From Isoetes taiwanensis (taxonomy: Eukaryota; Streptophyta; Lycopodiopsida; Isoetales; Isoetaceae), in NCBI GenBank assembly GCA_021234155.1, contig JAJEKV010000017.1:7909253-7973252 (forward strand): 64,000 bases of DNA, given 5' to 3'. Below are positions 21,516-33,340 of this stretch, piece after piece. Numbering within the stretch: position 1 is the stretch's first letter; the number at the start of each line of letters is the position of its first letter. Made by a program: the position numbers and the translations under genes. The notes under the pieces are model-generated. The model saw only the letters and a list, made by a program, of their open reading frames with translations, made no database searches and was not told the origin of the DNA.

Positions 21516-22920
21516 CAAAGGATCAACAAACTCTTTACCAGTAGTCTCAATACTTGATAGCCCATGTGATTTGAGAATCTCCATGAGTTGTTCATAAATG
21601 TCCTGGTAGCTCTTACTTATAACTCGTTCTCTCTCAGTTTCAGCCTTAATAGTGTGCTTCAATCTCTCAAAGTTATCAAGCACTGGCAGCAAGCTGCGGA
21701 TAAGGTCTTCCTTTGTAATTGTTTCTGCTTTCTGCAGTTGTACGGCATTCTGATATTTCTCAAGTTCCGGATGCAAACATGAGACAAGATTTCTATCTGC
21801 ACTAATCACCTCAGAAATAGCATTCTTAGATGGAAAAACCTCCTGACTGTCAGGAGGCAAACTGAAGCTGCCACTGACACTGCTTCCTTCCTTTGGCACC
21901 TCATTGCTGACGTGCTCAAAGTCTTCGTGCTGCAAAAAGGGAAGAGCAAGGACATATAACATATCAAAAATGAAATAAGGACATATAAACATGCATTCAA
22001 ATAGTTGAACTTAGAAGCTCACGCGTGCATACGTAGCACATAATATTGAATAAGTGCAAGTGTAGCCTCCCTTCAGATTATTACAGTTACATCATAACAT
22101 CCATACCAACCAAGTAGACAAACAATAAAGGGTATAATCTCTTTGGTCTTGGTGGTAATACTGGAAAAGAATTAATTTTCAAGATTGTCAGTGTACCTGA
22201 GATCAAACTTTAGTTGCTCAGCTTTTTCCTATCATTCTCAACCTATCTAGATTCTAAGACCACATAAAAAAGATGCTATTCCACATTATCTTCAGACTAT
22301 CAATGCACTTTATTGGAGATTACCATAACAGTAGAATGGAAAGACAAGGCACATGCGCTAACCTTCCTTTTCTTATTCTTTGCTAAAAGAAGTTTTGACA
22401 CTTGTTGCTGCATTGTAAGTAGCATTTCAGTACGTTTTAGCTCTATTTCAGTGCGCCTTTTCTCCATTTCAATTCGGCGACACTCTGCTTCGGCTCTAAG
22501 TCTTTCTGCATCTCGATGCATTTCCAACTTGGCATCTTCTATTTTCATAATAGATTCTCCGAAGCATCGAATAGCTTCTAATACCTCTTGAGCTGACTGT
22601 TCATTCTCCGAAGGTTTACAGTTCCAGTCATTAGCCAAAAATAATTTAGACTCTTTCAAATTGAAGTACTCATGTGATGAGTCTAAGTGAGGCAAACTGG
22701 GAGACACATCTGCCATGCTTAATGTCTTTCCACCTGCTGCCCCTTTCCTGATTAATTTTGCAATGCCTTCTTGCACATCAGTCTCCCAATTTTGGTGGCT
22801 CTCAACTTGGTCACTGCTATATGGTCTACTCCCATCGACGGAAAGGTGCTCCCCTGAGTCCATCCCACCAGGTATAACAGCCAGTTTAGGACTTGAAGAC
22901 CTATTTGTACTCATTTGCAT
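21516..22920 (-). CDS. Chimeric gene: trihelix-like C-terminal tail spliced in frame to a GrpE co-chaperone segment (partial)
   Basis: Exon 1 (22920-22363, start at MQMSTNRSSS; a second ATG at 22914) encodes about 186 residues ending AKNKKRK at donor GTTAGC. Its last 70 residues (AIRCFGESIMKIEDAKLEMH... RRTEIELKRTEMLL) match the coiled tail of trihelix/ASIL-type transcription factors, without their DNA-binding domain. Exon 2 (21929-21516) begins HEDFEHVSNEV after acceptor TTTTGCAG, in the same phase. It carries the GrpE core: DLIRSLLPVLDNFERLKHTI, SYQDIYEQLMEILKSHGL, ETTGKEFVDPL up to a GTGAG donor. GrpE is the nucleotide-exchange factor of Hsp70/DnaK in plastids and mitochondria. The C-terminal beta-wing exon of GrpE is not found downstream, where only decayed exon copies lie. 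Whether it is expressed is unknown; it may be a transduplicate. Confidence 0.6.
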
Positions 22921-23013
22921 TTGAGTAAGGCCACTTTGTTTCAATGGCAAATTAATTATCAGCACTCATCTCCCTGGATTTCGACTGTCTGCTCTCGGAC
23001 GGGTAGGTAAAGC
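22921..23013 (-). other. 5' part of the first exon, or untranslated leader, of the chimeric gene
   Basis: An acceptor-like TTTTTTGCATGCAG ends at 23014-23013, and the following sequence (LPTRPRADSRNPGR in one frame) meets an in-frame TGA before the ORF, so it is probably untranslated or part of an older exon. Confidence 0.35.
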
Positions 23014-23191
23014 CTGCATGCAAAAAACGAAGACAATGCGATTCAACCTAAACTCTCATCTTCTTCATCAATCTGCAGCGGAAGCCGGAAACCCTTCATA
23101 TTCCCGTGTTTTTAATTTTAAAATGAAAACCCTTCCTATTTTACGAAAACCCTCCGTCTTCCGTTTTCCGTTAAAATTATTTAAAACGAAC

Positions 23192-23240
23192 AAACATCCG
23201 CAAAGAAATGTTTGCGGATGGCCGCCGCAAACATTTCTTT
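23192..23240. repeat. Short palindrome, AGAAATGTTTGCGG family (copy 1)
   Basis: AAAGAAATGTTTGCGG (23202-23217) pairs perfectly with CCGCAAACATTTCTTT (23225-23240). An overlapping palindrome CATCCGCAAA...TTTGCGGATG lies at 23195-23220. Related palindromes occur at 33306-33340 and 48732-48774. Confidence 0.75.
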
Positions 23241-23602
23241 TTTTTTCAGATTCATCATTGGAATTTGTGTTAAGTCCTAAATAGTGCAAAAATAGCCAGA
23301 GTAAAAAATACCTCCCAAGTTCCTCTTGAGTACCTATGTTGGTGGAAGAAGCTTATTGATCATGTAACATATGTCCTCTGCATCATTTTTATTTCCTGCA
23401 ACAATAGTTGTGCCGAATTTCAATGTCTAAGTACAGAATGGAATATTCTACACACAAGAAACTTTGTGTATAGAATATGTAAGAATGGAATTGATGGAAA
23501 TCCATCTCAAACATCACCTCAAATGAAACGTCAGATTCACGTTGCGAAATCTTGCAGAATGCCAATGACATTTGATTGATCTATTACTGCTACTGCCTGA
23601 TA

Positions 23603-23790
23603 ATCTTCCTATTGTTTTTAACCATTTTATATTTTTTGGGGGTTAATTATGCGACTCATGATTATTCTTCCTATTGATTTCGAGCATTTTATATTTTTTG
23701 GGGGTTAATTATGCGACTCATGATTAGTCTTCCTATTGATTTCAAGCATTTTATACATTTTTGGGGTTACATGACTTATGATAAGCTTTG
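23603..23790 (+). repeat. Tandem repeat, three units of about 61-62 bp
   Basis: CTTCCTATTGATTT..AGCATTTTATATTTTTTGGGGGTTAATTATGCGACTCATG recurs, with unit starts at about 23609, 23670 and 23732. The last unit is diverged. Confidence 0.9.
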
Positions 23791-25330
23791 CTAGTAGAAT
23801 AGTTCACACTTGTTCTCCTTGCGCTTTGTTTTTCAAATGTGATTCCCTCAAAACCTGTTCTTTTTAATCTCTGGACAAAGAAACAAGGTGCTGATGCATA
23901 AATTTATTTGTTTCAGATGATTGCCAAACAATGCCTTGTAGAATTGTTCAAAATGTATTATTGACGTATTTATTGACATACTGTTGGCCTAAATCGAATG
24001 CAAAATGCTCTTTTTACTTTAGTTCTTATTTTGGAATATCAATATTCATTTATCTTGTGAGTTCAATATTCATAGGCAATGCACTTTCGGGCTTGAGAAA
24101 CCAGCTATTCTACGACCATATAAGCCTATTGATAAGACTCCAAGAAGGCAAGCTTGTACCTAGAACAATAATTTATACTAAAAGGCTTATGGAAGACTAA
24201 TCTAGTTCAAAGGAGTTTAAGGTATACAAAACATCACGAATATAAATAGATGCTAGAACACAATCCTTTGATGATACATGTTTATCACCAAGGAGGCCGG
24301 TTGATTAACGTGCCATCTAGGCATGTGCATCAATGTGATTAGCCTTAGCATGCTGCATAGGCTTATGGTTCCAAAGATTGAGGTTGAGGATGAGTAGCAT
24401 CTTCTTCAGTTGTGTGCCCGCTGGACAAGCAATCAATAATGGCAAAAAATATGTTTCGAAGGATTTATTGTCGTGGCTCACATATTTTTTTATCATTTTT
24501 GTGGTTTTGAATGATCTTTTTTAGCCTATCAAGTATATATTCAATTTTATTTTTCTATATTCTTCTCATCACTTACATTAAGTATGGAGTACACAATGGT
24601 TGAAAAAAAAGGGGTAACATTCATGTCTATCATCATTTCCCATTAAAGATGCGAAAGTACAATGGCTATAAAGGAGGAAATATTTTTACATACTTTTTCT
24701 ATTTTAAAGGCTTTAATATATTGGTGGATTCTAACTACAATGATTGGACTCTTTTAACACCAGGTCTGAATGTATGTGAAATGTATGTGAGGGAGGCAAT
24801 GTAGCTTTGAACTAAAAATACAACAACAAAAACAGAAAGAGAACACAACAGCGACTAGTTAAGGGCAAATAAAAAGCGGCCAACTTTTCTTTATCTAAAT
24901 TTTTTTCGGGATTTCTATTTTTGGGATCCCTACTTATGGCGGTCAAGAACAGCAAGCAGTATGGGTGCTTGGATTTCGGCAAATGCTACGAATTATTTTG
25001 GATTTCAGCAGGTGCTACGAATTTTTTTGTGGACGACTTTGCAGGTGCAAGAAGTCATCCCTTACCAGATTTCGGAAAAAGGTGCTTGGATTTCAAAGGA
25101 AGGTGCAGACACCGGAGTTTCCATAGCTAAGTTTGGATTTTAAAAGAAACTTTGCAGGTGCAGGTGCTGCAAGAAATTTATATGGGCTTTCTGATCCTTC
25201 TTCTTCTTCAAAAAAAATAAAAATTAAAAAAAAATCCTTTTCTAATGTCTAGCTATAGCTATGGCTCTTTCTGATTCCAAGCTCTGGATATGGCTTCTTC
25301 CGGTGAAATATCACTTCCCATTATGATTTT

Positions 25331-25488
25331 CTGCTCTTGGTGATAAGTATTTTCTGCCTTTCTGTGTTATGTATGTGGTGGGTAGTTTTGCTCTAGTGGA
25401 TATCTTCTCCACTGGGTTTGGATTCCCCCATGTATTCTTTGTATTCTTTTGAGTAATGAAGGTTCACGTTCATCCCAAAAAAATAAAA
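25331..25488 (+). mobile_element. 5'-truncated LINE tail (158 bp) with 16-bp target duplication
   Basis: The 16-bp direct repeat TTCCCATTATGATTTT lies at 25315-25330 and 25489-25504. The insert ends with GAGTAATGAAGGTTCACG and an A-rich tail (AAAAAAATAAAA). Variable long target duplication plus a 3' A-tail is the signature of target-primed reverse transcription. The tail sequence is like plant L1-type LINE 3' ends. Only the last 150 bp is present. Confidence 0.8.
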
Positions 25489-25504
25489 TTCCCATTATGA
25501 TTTT

Positions 25505-28500
25505 TTACCACTAAATCATGCAACCCGCCATAGCCATTTGTTACAAAGGACCCATTTGGCAGAGTGTCAACGCAGGCACATGATTCAATTCAACTCCGAC
25601 CGATTGAAAAGCCGAATTTTGATTCTAATTTTGATATGAAATGGTATGGCATGGAAGAAAGGGCACAACTCTGACCGCCATAATTAGAAACTAGCTCCAC
25701 AGAAATCCCGAAGCAACAAATAAACATGCAGGAGCAATACCTGGTGACCAGATTCAACATTTGAAGCTATATCTAGAAACCAGATCCAGCATGTCGCCAG
25801 AAGAAAAAGGGCGAGATTTGGCTGTGGCAGACATAGAAGAGGCATCAGAGGAGAGGCATCGATCATCCACAAGAGAAGGTGCCAGATTGGATGAATTAAG
25901 AGAAGAGGTCAGATTGGATGGATTAAAAGATGGACTGAAGATTTTTTCTCGGAATACATGGCGGTGGATTTCAAAAGAAAATTAAACACAACTAACGGAC
26001 GATGGGAAGAAAATATGAATTATTTTTAGGCGGACGGAAAAAAGGAAACTGCTTTATCAATCTTGTTAATTTGGGATTTTCAGGCTTGGCTAAATTTCTT
26101 TTTGGAATTTATGTTACCATTATTTCCTAAGTTTTGGACTGCCGGCAAATATTCTCGACTTTCCAAAAATCAGGATTTTTTTTTTCTTTTAAGATTTCAA
26201 ACTTTTTCATTTTGTGGCATTCCTTAGGTTAGTCGATCATCATGTGCATTTCCAGGTGGTGGTTTAGGCATGCATATCGGCCATCGGCCATCAGTTTGCA
26301 GGTAAGAATTTTGCTCTTCCAAAGAAAGCAATGTCGGTGGAGTATTCGGCTACTGAAACATTCAGCCAAAGGGTTCAAATATTTACTTAAAGGGCTTCAA
26401 TTTTTGTTTACAAGGTCGGTCCCAGAGCCATTGCAAGCATTAAAGTTTGTTCTAGAACATATGGTTGTTCCTTGGTGCATGTTAATCGGGCAAAGATTGA
26501 ATCTATTTCATTTTTTTCTTTGTTTGCAGATAAGCCACCATTCTTTCAAAGGTTTAGGGTTTCTAGAGCTTCCGCTTTGCTTATGAGATTGGTGTGAAGA
26601 GATTCTAGACCATCAAGAGATGCTTCTTCTTTCTGCTGTATTTGTTTTAATAGAGGTTTGTCTTCAAGTTTTGAGGGCAAAACAAAGATGCTCAAGCTCT
26701 GTCCTTTCAAATCGTTATTCTTTCATACTGTTGAATTGTTCCGGATGAAGCACCAAGACAAAACATATACCATTTTTTCCTTGCAAACATTAACTTACCA
26801 CTTGCTATCTATCTGTGCAGGAGCATCTAATTCTAAAGGATTCAAAGTGGATCACCTTCTTATGAAGTATGCTCTATGGTCCCCTGGCTTGCCACAGTTT
26901 GAAGACCAAATTTAATGAATAAAAAACTACAGCTAGGTCAACTTTCTTTTCATTGCATTTCAATTTGAAAGTTTTATTTTATAGTTAGTGTTTCCAAGTA
27001 AATATTTCCATTATGTGTGCAGGTAATAGAATGATTCTATATTCTACCTTGCTCTTCCATGATGCTTTCCATTGCATTCCCATGGCTTTCTTATTCAATA
27101 TAAATGGTACAACGGTCACATACTAAGGTAAGTCTGGAAGGAACTAGCGGTAATCAATCAATCACTGTGTTGTTTTGTTAATGTATTGTTTTGTTTCTTA
27201 ATTTGCATAGTATATGGTCTTATTTAGATGGGCATCCCAGGGTCTCATCTACTCTAATGTAGCCATCTGCAAACTAAGGGAATTTACCATCAAATATCTT
27301 TGCAAATAACATGGAGTGTGGTGTAATGGTGCCATGTCAATGATGAGGATTTTGCTAATCTTTGTATTAGAGTTTGATAGACTTCTCTTTGCATTCTTTA
27401 GCTCGCTTGACAAAATTTTCCTTGCATGACATCATTTCAGAAAGCCACATGCTTTTTTGTCTTCCTATATTTTCCTTGGGTCTTTTCCTGTGCATTTATA
27501 ATTCATTCTAGCCAATGTCATACATCTTAGTGGATGTAGTTATTTATCTGATGTGCATCATTATTAGGTGGAGCTTAATGGGTCCAATAATTTAGCTGAT
27601 GTGGATCTCTATATGGAACAAGTAGCTGATGTTTTAATTTCTTCAAACAGAAAGGATCTTGAATTTCTTTATTTTTTGCAGGTGATGAGGCTCTGCACAT
27701 AAGCGCATGTTATATCATGTTGCAAGCAACTGGTCATGGTTGGAGGTAATCATGAGGTAATCTTCTAAACAGTTGCAGATAGCTGCATATAGCTGTAGAC
27801 ACATGTGATCTTGGCATTAGCAGTGTATTAACATTTATGTACCCCTGACTAATGACAGTGTATTCTCCATTTATCTGCCAATACTGGTACTAGAAGAATG
27901 GGGTCTATTTTGCATGCTCATTTCAATGCTTACGAATTCTTTACAATTTCTGCCATGATGCTTCATCCATATTTCTAACCAGCGAGGACTCTCAACAAAT
28001 GTAATACTATTTAAAATTGCCAAGGCTTGCGCTTCAGCAACAATGATAGAAACACCATATCCCTAAGTCATGTTTTCTCTCCTCTCTCAATTCCTTTTCA
28101 TGCTACTTTTGTTGGCCCACGTTCTCTTTGATCTTGCTTGAATGGTGAATTAACAGATTACATTCAATACTTTATTGCTGTTGGTGTCACTACTGTTTTG
28201 CTTCTGTGAGCATGATTTTGAGATGTTATAGATATTGGCAAGTGATTTGCATGTGTTAACCACATATCTGGCATTCATTTTGAGCCCCATCATTGCTTAT
28301 TGAAATGTTTAGACCAGTACTTGACTATTATTGATGAGCCAGGACCCCGTCATTTATGTCAGAAAAATCATTGCTAGAACTTCTTACATAAACAGAGCAG
28401 TTTTGAACAATTAGTCTGTTCTATTTTCTTGACATACATGCATGGCAGCAGAAATATATGTCTTCTGTTCTGAATTGCAGTCTGGCTACTATTCTGGATC

Positions 28501-29030
28501 ACATTTTGTGTTGGAGCTATGTATACTTTACTTATACACATACTCTATAAGCTTCCATTTGCACAATTGTTGTAATCAGAGTACCACATCCATTTGCTAC
28601 ATGTACTACTACTAAGTTTGCAAATACACTCTGTTTTTATTTATCTCAGCTTCAAGGCGATTGTAGTTATATGTTTCCTTGCCCAAATCTCATGCTTATT
28701 TGATAAGTTTTAGTTAGACATGCACTATCAACGTGCTTTTTGCTACTTACTAAGGGATAATAGTTTTAGTTAATACAAATTACACTTCCTTTCTAATGCA
28801 AGTTACAACTTTAAATGTATATGGTTAATCTTATGGATAACCGACATGTGATATCATTTGCCAATTATTTGCCTTTTCTTTAGGCTGCATGTTTTGCAAT
28901 CTCTACGATGACACCGGCCCCCAAGATCATTCCATATAACATGATAAGTTGTTGCTACGATCTGACGGCAACATCCAGTGGCCAAAAGCATCTAGAGCAT
29001 GAAGTAAAGCTAAAAAAAGTTCATTACAGT
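25505..29030. other. No gene seen
   Basis: About 3.5 kb of AT-rich sequence. Short frames at 25761-25985, 26242-26586 and 26658-26915 have no domain I recognise. Some GCAG|G acceptor-like sites occur (about 26300, 26820, 27023, 27680) but no convincing exon chain. Could be introns of an unseen gene. Confidence 0.5.
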
Positions 29031-29045
29031 TTGAAAGTCAAGAAC

Positions 29046-30150
29046 TTTTTTTTTTTTTTGAAGAATATAAGAATGTATTAAACCACTAGAATGCGATCAA
29101 GTACAATGATAAGTGTGGTGCTTGAGACTTGGTAAGCCTGCCACAACTTATGCCTCAAGATCGGACCAACCGAAAAGGGCTAAGCACTGCATTCTGAAAG
29201 ACCTTTGCTCTCCGTCTTTTCCAAACCAGCCACAAAAGCCAAGATTTGCATAAATGAAATGCCTGCCGCCTGGCCACTGCCCACCTGCTAGGAAGGACTC
29301 CCAAGAGAATCTTCTGACTGCATAGTGAAGTCCCAAAGAGGGCTCTCACCCAGGACCAAGCTGCCCCTACCTCTGTGCATAGGACAAAGCAGTGCTCAAT
29401 GTTCTCACGTCGCCTCCCACATAACCTGAGGCTACGGTGCAAGATCTGCCACAAAAGGGTACAGGATTTTAGGAGGAGGCGGTGTATTCCACGCCCACTT
29501 CCACATGGCGGGCCACTTACTCCCCGGAAGCTTAAGCGACCACTTATCCGGCGACAACGTGTCTGGCGCTAGGGAGCCCATAAGCCGATGCTACAAACCG
29601 AGATGCATCAAGTCCACTATCGACTTCCAAACGCGATTGACTTGAGAAGACAACCGCAAATGGAATATCATTGACAATTCGGCCCAAGTCCAGATGTCCC
29701 ACCCACAAGGCCAAATCTCTCCCTAAAAAACTCCCACGGGCGGATGACCCTCCCAATACCGATCCGCGGATGGATGTTACCCCCGCGGCAATCCATCGGC
29801 ACCGAAGTACACAGGTGTAGGGAAGAGGCCAGAGGGAGATGCAGAGTCCAAGGGTACCCGAGAGAAAGGGCGATGAGGCTACCATACCTGCTAGGGTCCA
29901 ATGAAAAGAGAACCCTGACCACCTTCCAGGCCTTTAGGAGACCCTTAAGAAAAGGCGAAGCATGAGGGAATGGCCGCAAATCCTCAAACAGAGCCCACGG
30001 CAACTGAGCTGGAATAGCTGGCTTCCTAAACACAATAGAGTGACGAAGCGACTGTGCCAACAGAGCCAAACCTGGGGATTGTTGCTCCTGCAACAACTGC
30101 CAGATGAATTTCGACACCAGAACCTTCGTGTGCAATGACACATCAAGACT
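29046..30150 (-). pseudogene. LINE ORF2 3' end (zinc-finger RT tail region), broken
   Basis: The minus strand ends in a poly(A) tail seen as T(14) at 29046-29059. The frame 29454-29155 contains CGRRRENIEHCFVLC, the C..C...E...H....C pattern of the zf-RVT domain found at the C-terminus of plant LINE ORF2 proteins, followed by hydrophobic Trp-rich sequence. Upstream frames 30141-29668 and 29885-29544 continue ORF2-like sequence through frameshifts. The reverse transcriptase catalytic domain is not present, so it is a 5'-truncated LINE of about 1.1 kb. A convincing target duplication was not found. The segment is distinctly more GC-rich than its flanks. Confidence 0.7.
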
Positions 30151-30929
30151 ACCATCTGCAAATCTTATAGCACACTAATCTTATAAATTGCTACAAGAGG
30201 TTTATAATATCGTGCATTTTAATTAGGTTTAAGCTTCCAATGTGTATATTTGTTCATGACAATAGTGTCTACATGAAAACATATATGCAAGGAACAACTT
30301 ATTTGTACGTGTTGTCCCATGCCCTATAATCACATCTCACAATGGGTTCCAACATGAGATAACCAAGTTTAAGGCCCAAAATACCAAATACACTAAATTC
30401 TATTGGGAAAAGACCACTTTTTGGCATTGTAGTCATCGATACGGCTGGTCTACTCTTCCAACAAGATTTACATAATTAGATCAACATGCTTGGCAATACA
30501 ACTTCTTATGCTTGTTTTTTGTTGGACATTTATATTCAACGATCTTATAACGCATAGTTGCTATGCCCGTTAATCTTAGTAGAGCCTGTGTTGAGGAGCA
30601 CAAAAGCGGGCCTGGTTGTTAAGTTATACTGGCACGTAGGGCATAGGCGTGTGTTGAGGAGCACAAAAACGGACATGTGTAGCACATAGGTCATATTCAA
30701 GAAATCATATGCTCTCAAATTTGAATTTAATTCATTGCATCTACTTGCATGTCACATTACAAAAGGGTTTCTATGTTACATTGAGGTTTTAAATACCACA
30801 TACACAAAATCTATATATTGAATTCTTTGTCAATGGATCTTAAGAAGTTCTTCTATATGGCCCTTACCCCCTTCAAGCCACATTGTCTATTCCAAGCAAC
30901 AATGAAACGACCACCTATTCAAACCCCAC
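30151..30929. other. No gene seen; small tandem duplication
   Basis: GTGTTGAGGAGCACAAAA(G/A)CGG occurs at about 30590 and 30651, marking an imperfect duplication of about 61 bp. No coding signal. Confidence 0.6.
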
Positions 30930-31190
30930 AAATCTTATAGTATTTTGCAAAACTTGTTATACAGTATAGCAAATTTTGTACTTGCATACCCCACAAACGA
31001 GGAACTTTACATACGGTGTAGATTAAGGAATAAAGGCTGAATATGCCTATCCAACAGCTCTCGCTACCCGGAGTCACCCCTCGTGTGAATATGCACCCAA
31101 ACCAAAGGGGGTTTGAAGGGGGATTTAATTTTTAAGTGTTGGACGTAGTGGTTTAGTGTTATGTATTGTTATATGGTCGTGTTATATTAA
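30930..31190 (+). repeat. Diverged half copy of the 465-bp MITE
   Basis: CTTATAGTATTTTGCAAAACTTG, CATACGGTGTAGATTAAGGAATAA, GAATATGCCTATCCAAC and GTGTGAATATGCACCC align in order with about 5385-5640. The left inverted repeat is missing. Identity is clearly lower than between the two arms of the copy at 5183. Confidence 0.8.
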
Positions 31191-32361
31191 AAACATTTCG
31201 GGTCCCGAAGGGATTCACAACATTAAAACAATGATATCGATAACACATGGTGAATGATAGTGGATGGAGAACCATTGGGAATTTTAATGATTCCATTAGA
31301 AGAAAAAAATAGAAATAAAAGCAATAACTACGATGATCTATGAGAATGAAAATATTCTAAATCCTCTAAACTAGAATGCTAAAAGATGCATTTTATGCAT
31401 GTAATAGTAGAACAATAGCATACTTATGGCATGGGACTTTGAAATCATTGCAGTCATATCTTTGCCAACATATGTGCTTGCAATAGGAAATACCATGTGA
31501 ATTGATATTTAGCTTGCGAAGATACTCGTAATAGTATTCCATATTTGAAATTCAAACAGCTTTATTAGCAAGAGCAAGGCACAATTCCATATTTAAAATC
31601 CAAAAAACTTCATGTACAAGAGGTTAGGGCAATAAAATTGGACCAATCTATAACATAAGAAAATCATTAATGTTGATGTTTTCAGCTTTCCTTGTTGTGC
31701 CCATAGTTCACTCTGTTGAATAAGAAATATCATGCTATTTTTGCTAATGGTCTGTTAAAATATGGCCAGCAACGCATTTACCCTAGAATGGAGATCCGAG
31801 CACAATCTTGTTCGTTCGCTATCTGAGCATGCTCTTTCTTCCTGAGTGTTTGTTGGCCCAAGCTTTCAGGCAACAATGCAACAATTTCCAATGCATGTTT
31901 GCACAATACAGAAGAGAACATACAGATCTAAGCTAATGTTCTGTTGAAATATGACCAGCGATGCATTTACCAAAGCCTGCAACCCTTTTTGGTCAATACA
32001 ACACATCATCTTAATCCTAGATGATGCATGAAGGAAGATTCACAAACATAAATTCTCATACATAAAATAATAATGGAGAATTTTGTACTTATCCAGGTCT
32101 TGCCTCAAGGAGCCATTGCTGCTCCTCCCATTCGTGCTTCTCTGTATAGATCTACGGCAAGAGGTAACTGCTCCTAAACTTAATGAAAGATTCTTAAACA
32201 GTTTCTAGATCTCACAAGCTTGTTGTAGAGGATTGCTTAGTCCCTTCAAATTAGAGTAGAATATATGATAGCCTGCAACGTCAATCAGCTTTTCAGACCC
32301 AGTAAAAAAGAGCACGGAGCCACTCAGATTATTATTAGCCATTTTCAAGTTGACCTGTTTT
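31191..32361. other. No gene seen
   Basis: AT-rich. An acceptor-like AGGAGCAG at about 32170 followed by LPLAVDLYREARMGGAAMAP (minus) might be a further exon 3' of the carbonic anhydrase, but I cannot link it. Confidence 0.4.
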
Positions 32362-32782
32362 TTACTCTCTATCATCATGTACCTGTTTGAGTCTTGTGTG
32401 AGACAGTTTTCTCATCACTAAATGGGCGATCTGGGTATGTCTGCCTTTAAGCTCTTGAACAAAACGGGCATTCCCTCCCTGCAAAGACCGAACCATCATA
32501 AACATGCAAGAGAAAAAAGGATGGAAAGAAAGGGATCATACTTACACCAAGAACACGCTGAATGGACTTAAGCTGCTTCAACGAGACTGTTGTGACCTAA
32601 AAAATCTTTCCAGATTAAGTCCTCTCCAACGAGCATAAGCAAATAAATTACTCACATTTTTGGCAATCAGCCAGAGCACGTTCTCTATACAAGGTGGAGT
32701 CGTCATAGAACCGTGATAAAAATAATAAAGATTTCTCCATGTTAGCTGCGGAGGATTAATGATACCCAAGTCGATGGTTTTA
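32362..32782 (-). CDS. Alpha-carbonic anhydrase, C-terminal exons only
   Basis: Three exons splice cleanly in phase 0. Exon a (32782-32656) encodes KTIDLGIINPPQLTWRNL...GSMTTPPCIENVLWLIAKN, then donor GTGAGT. Exon b (32596-32546) encodes VTTVSLKQLKSIQRVLG, then donor GTAAGT. Exon c (32478-32362) encodes GGNARFVQELKGR and ends at TAA. Alpha-CAs interconvert CO2 and bicarbonate; plant members are secreted, plastid or lumenal. The MTTPPC block carries the conserved Thr next to the zinc hydroxide, and NAR.VQ.L.GR is the normal C-terminal signature (Phe replaces the usual Pro). The exons with the three zinc-ligand His are not found upstream, where a repeat copy lies at 33000-33240. It is thus a truncated gene, although the remaining splice sites and frames are intact. 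The C-terminus is longer than usual. Confidence 0.75.
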
Positions 32783-32999
32783 CTGCAAGATTTTGCCCTT
32801 GATTTGGATTTAGATTTAGATTTGAATTGGGAGTCTGAGTCATCCAGATGTTTTACGCTCTGTCACAGACTAACACTTGCAAAATAAAGACAGAAACTTG
32901 TTGATGGAAACAGTTACCCATGTGATATGCTCTGTAGTCCTAGAAGAAACCTATGCTCTCCCATATCCGCTGCTTGCCATAGTCCTTTGCTCCACGAAA

Positions 33000-33240
33000 T
33001 TGTTTATGAAACCCTAGTGACCTTTTTTTTAATAAAAAAAGAGGGCTTTCATTGTAAGCCCTTCGATCTCTTTCAATAAAAAAAGAGGGCTTCGTAGGCC
33101 CTTTGATCTTGATCACTAGGTAAGGAGGATAAGAAAAATTGCACAAACTGCATGCAAAAACTTGGTGCACTTTAGTACACCTCAGGAAAACCATGCCAAA
33201 AAACGTATAAAATTACAAAAAAAACTCCCCTGTTATAATG
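33000..33240 (-). repeat. Dispersed repeat, copy 2 (inverted relative to 3040-3240)
   Basis: Reverse complement reads ATTATAACAGGGGAGTTTTT, GGTTTTCCTGAGG and GTGCACCA in the order seen at 3040-3240. An internal duplication AAAAAAAGAGGGCTT occurs twice (about 33034 and 33079). It lies immediately 5' of the truncated carbonic anhydrase. Confidence 0.5.
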
Positions 33241-33305
33241 CTAGATATTCAAATTGTTAGTACGTCCGGCAACGCCGGGCACCATAACTAGTATATGTTT
33301 AGACA

Positions 33306-33340
33306 AGAAATTTATTGCAGTGGTCCCCGCGAACATTTCT
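33306..33340. repeat. Short palindrome, AGAAATGTTYGCGG family (copy 2)
   Basis: AGAAATTTATTGC and GCGAACATTTCT form imperfect arms around a 10-base centre. The reverse complement matches the ends of the palindrome at 48732-48774. Confidence 0.6.

Larger units (their letters stand above)
23014..25314. other. No gene seen; local repeats
   Basis: Non-coding apart from short unrecognised frames. It holds a short palindrome at 23202-23240 and a three-unit tandem repeat at 23603-23790, both listed separately. Coding-like stretches at 23931-24200 and 24921-25143 match nothing I recognise. Confidence 0.5.
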
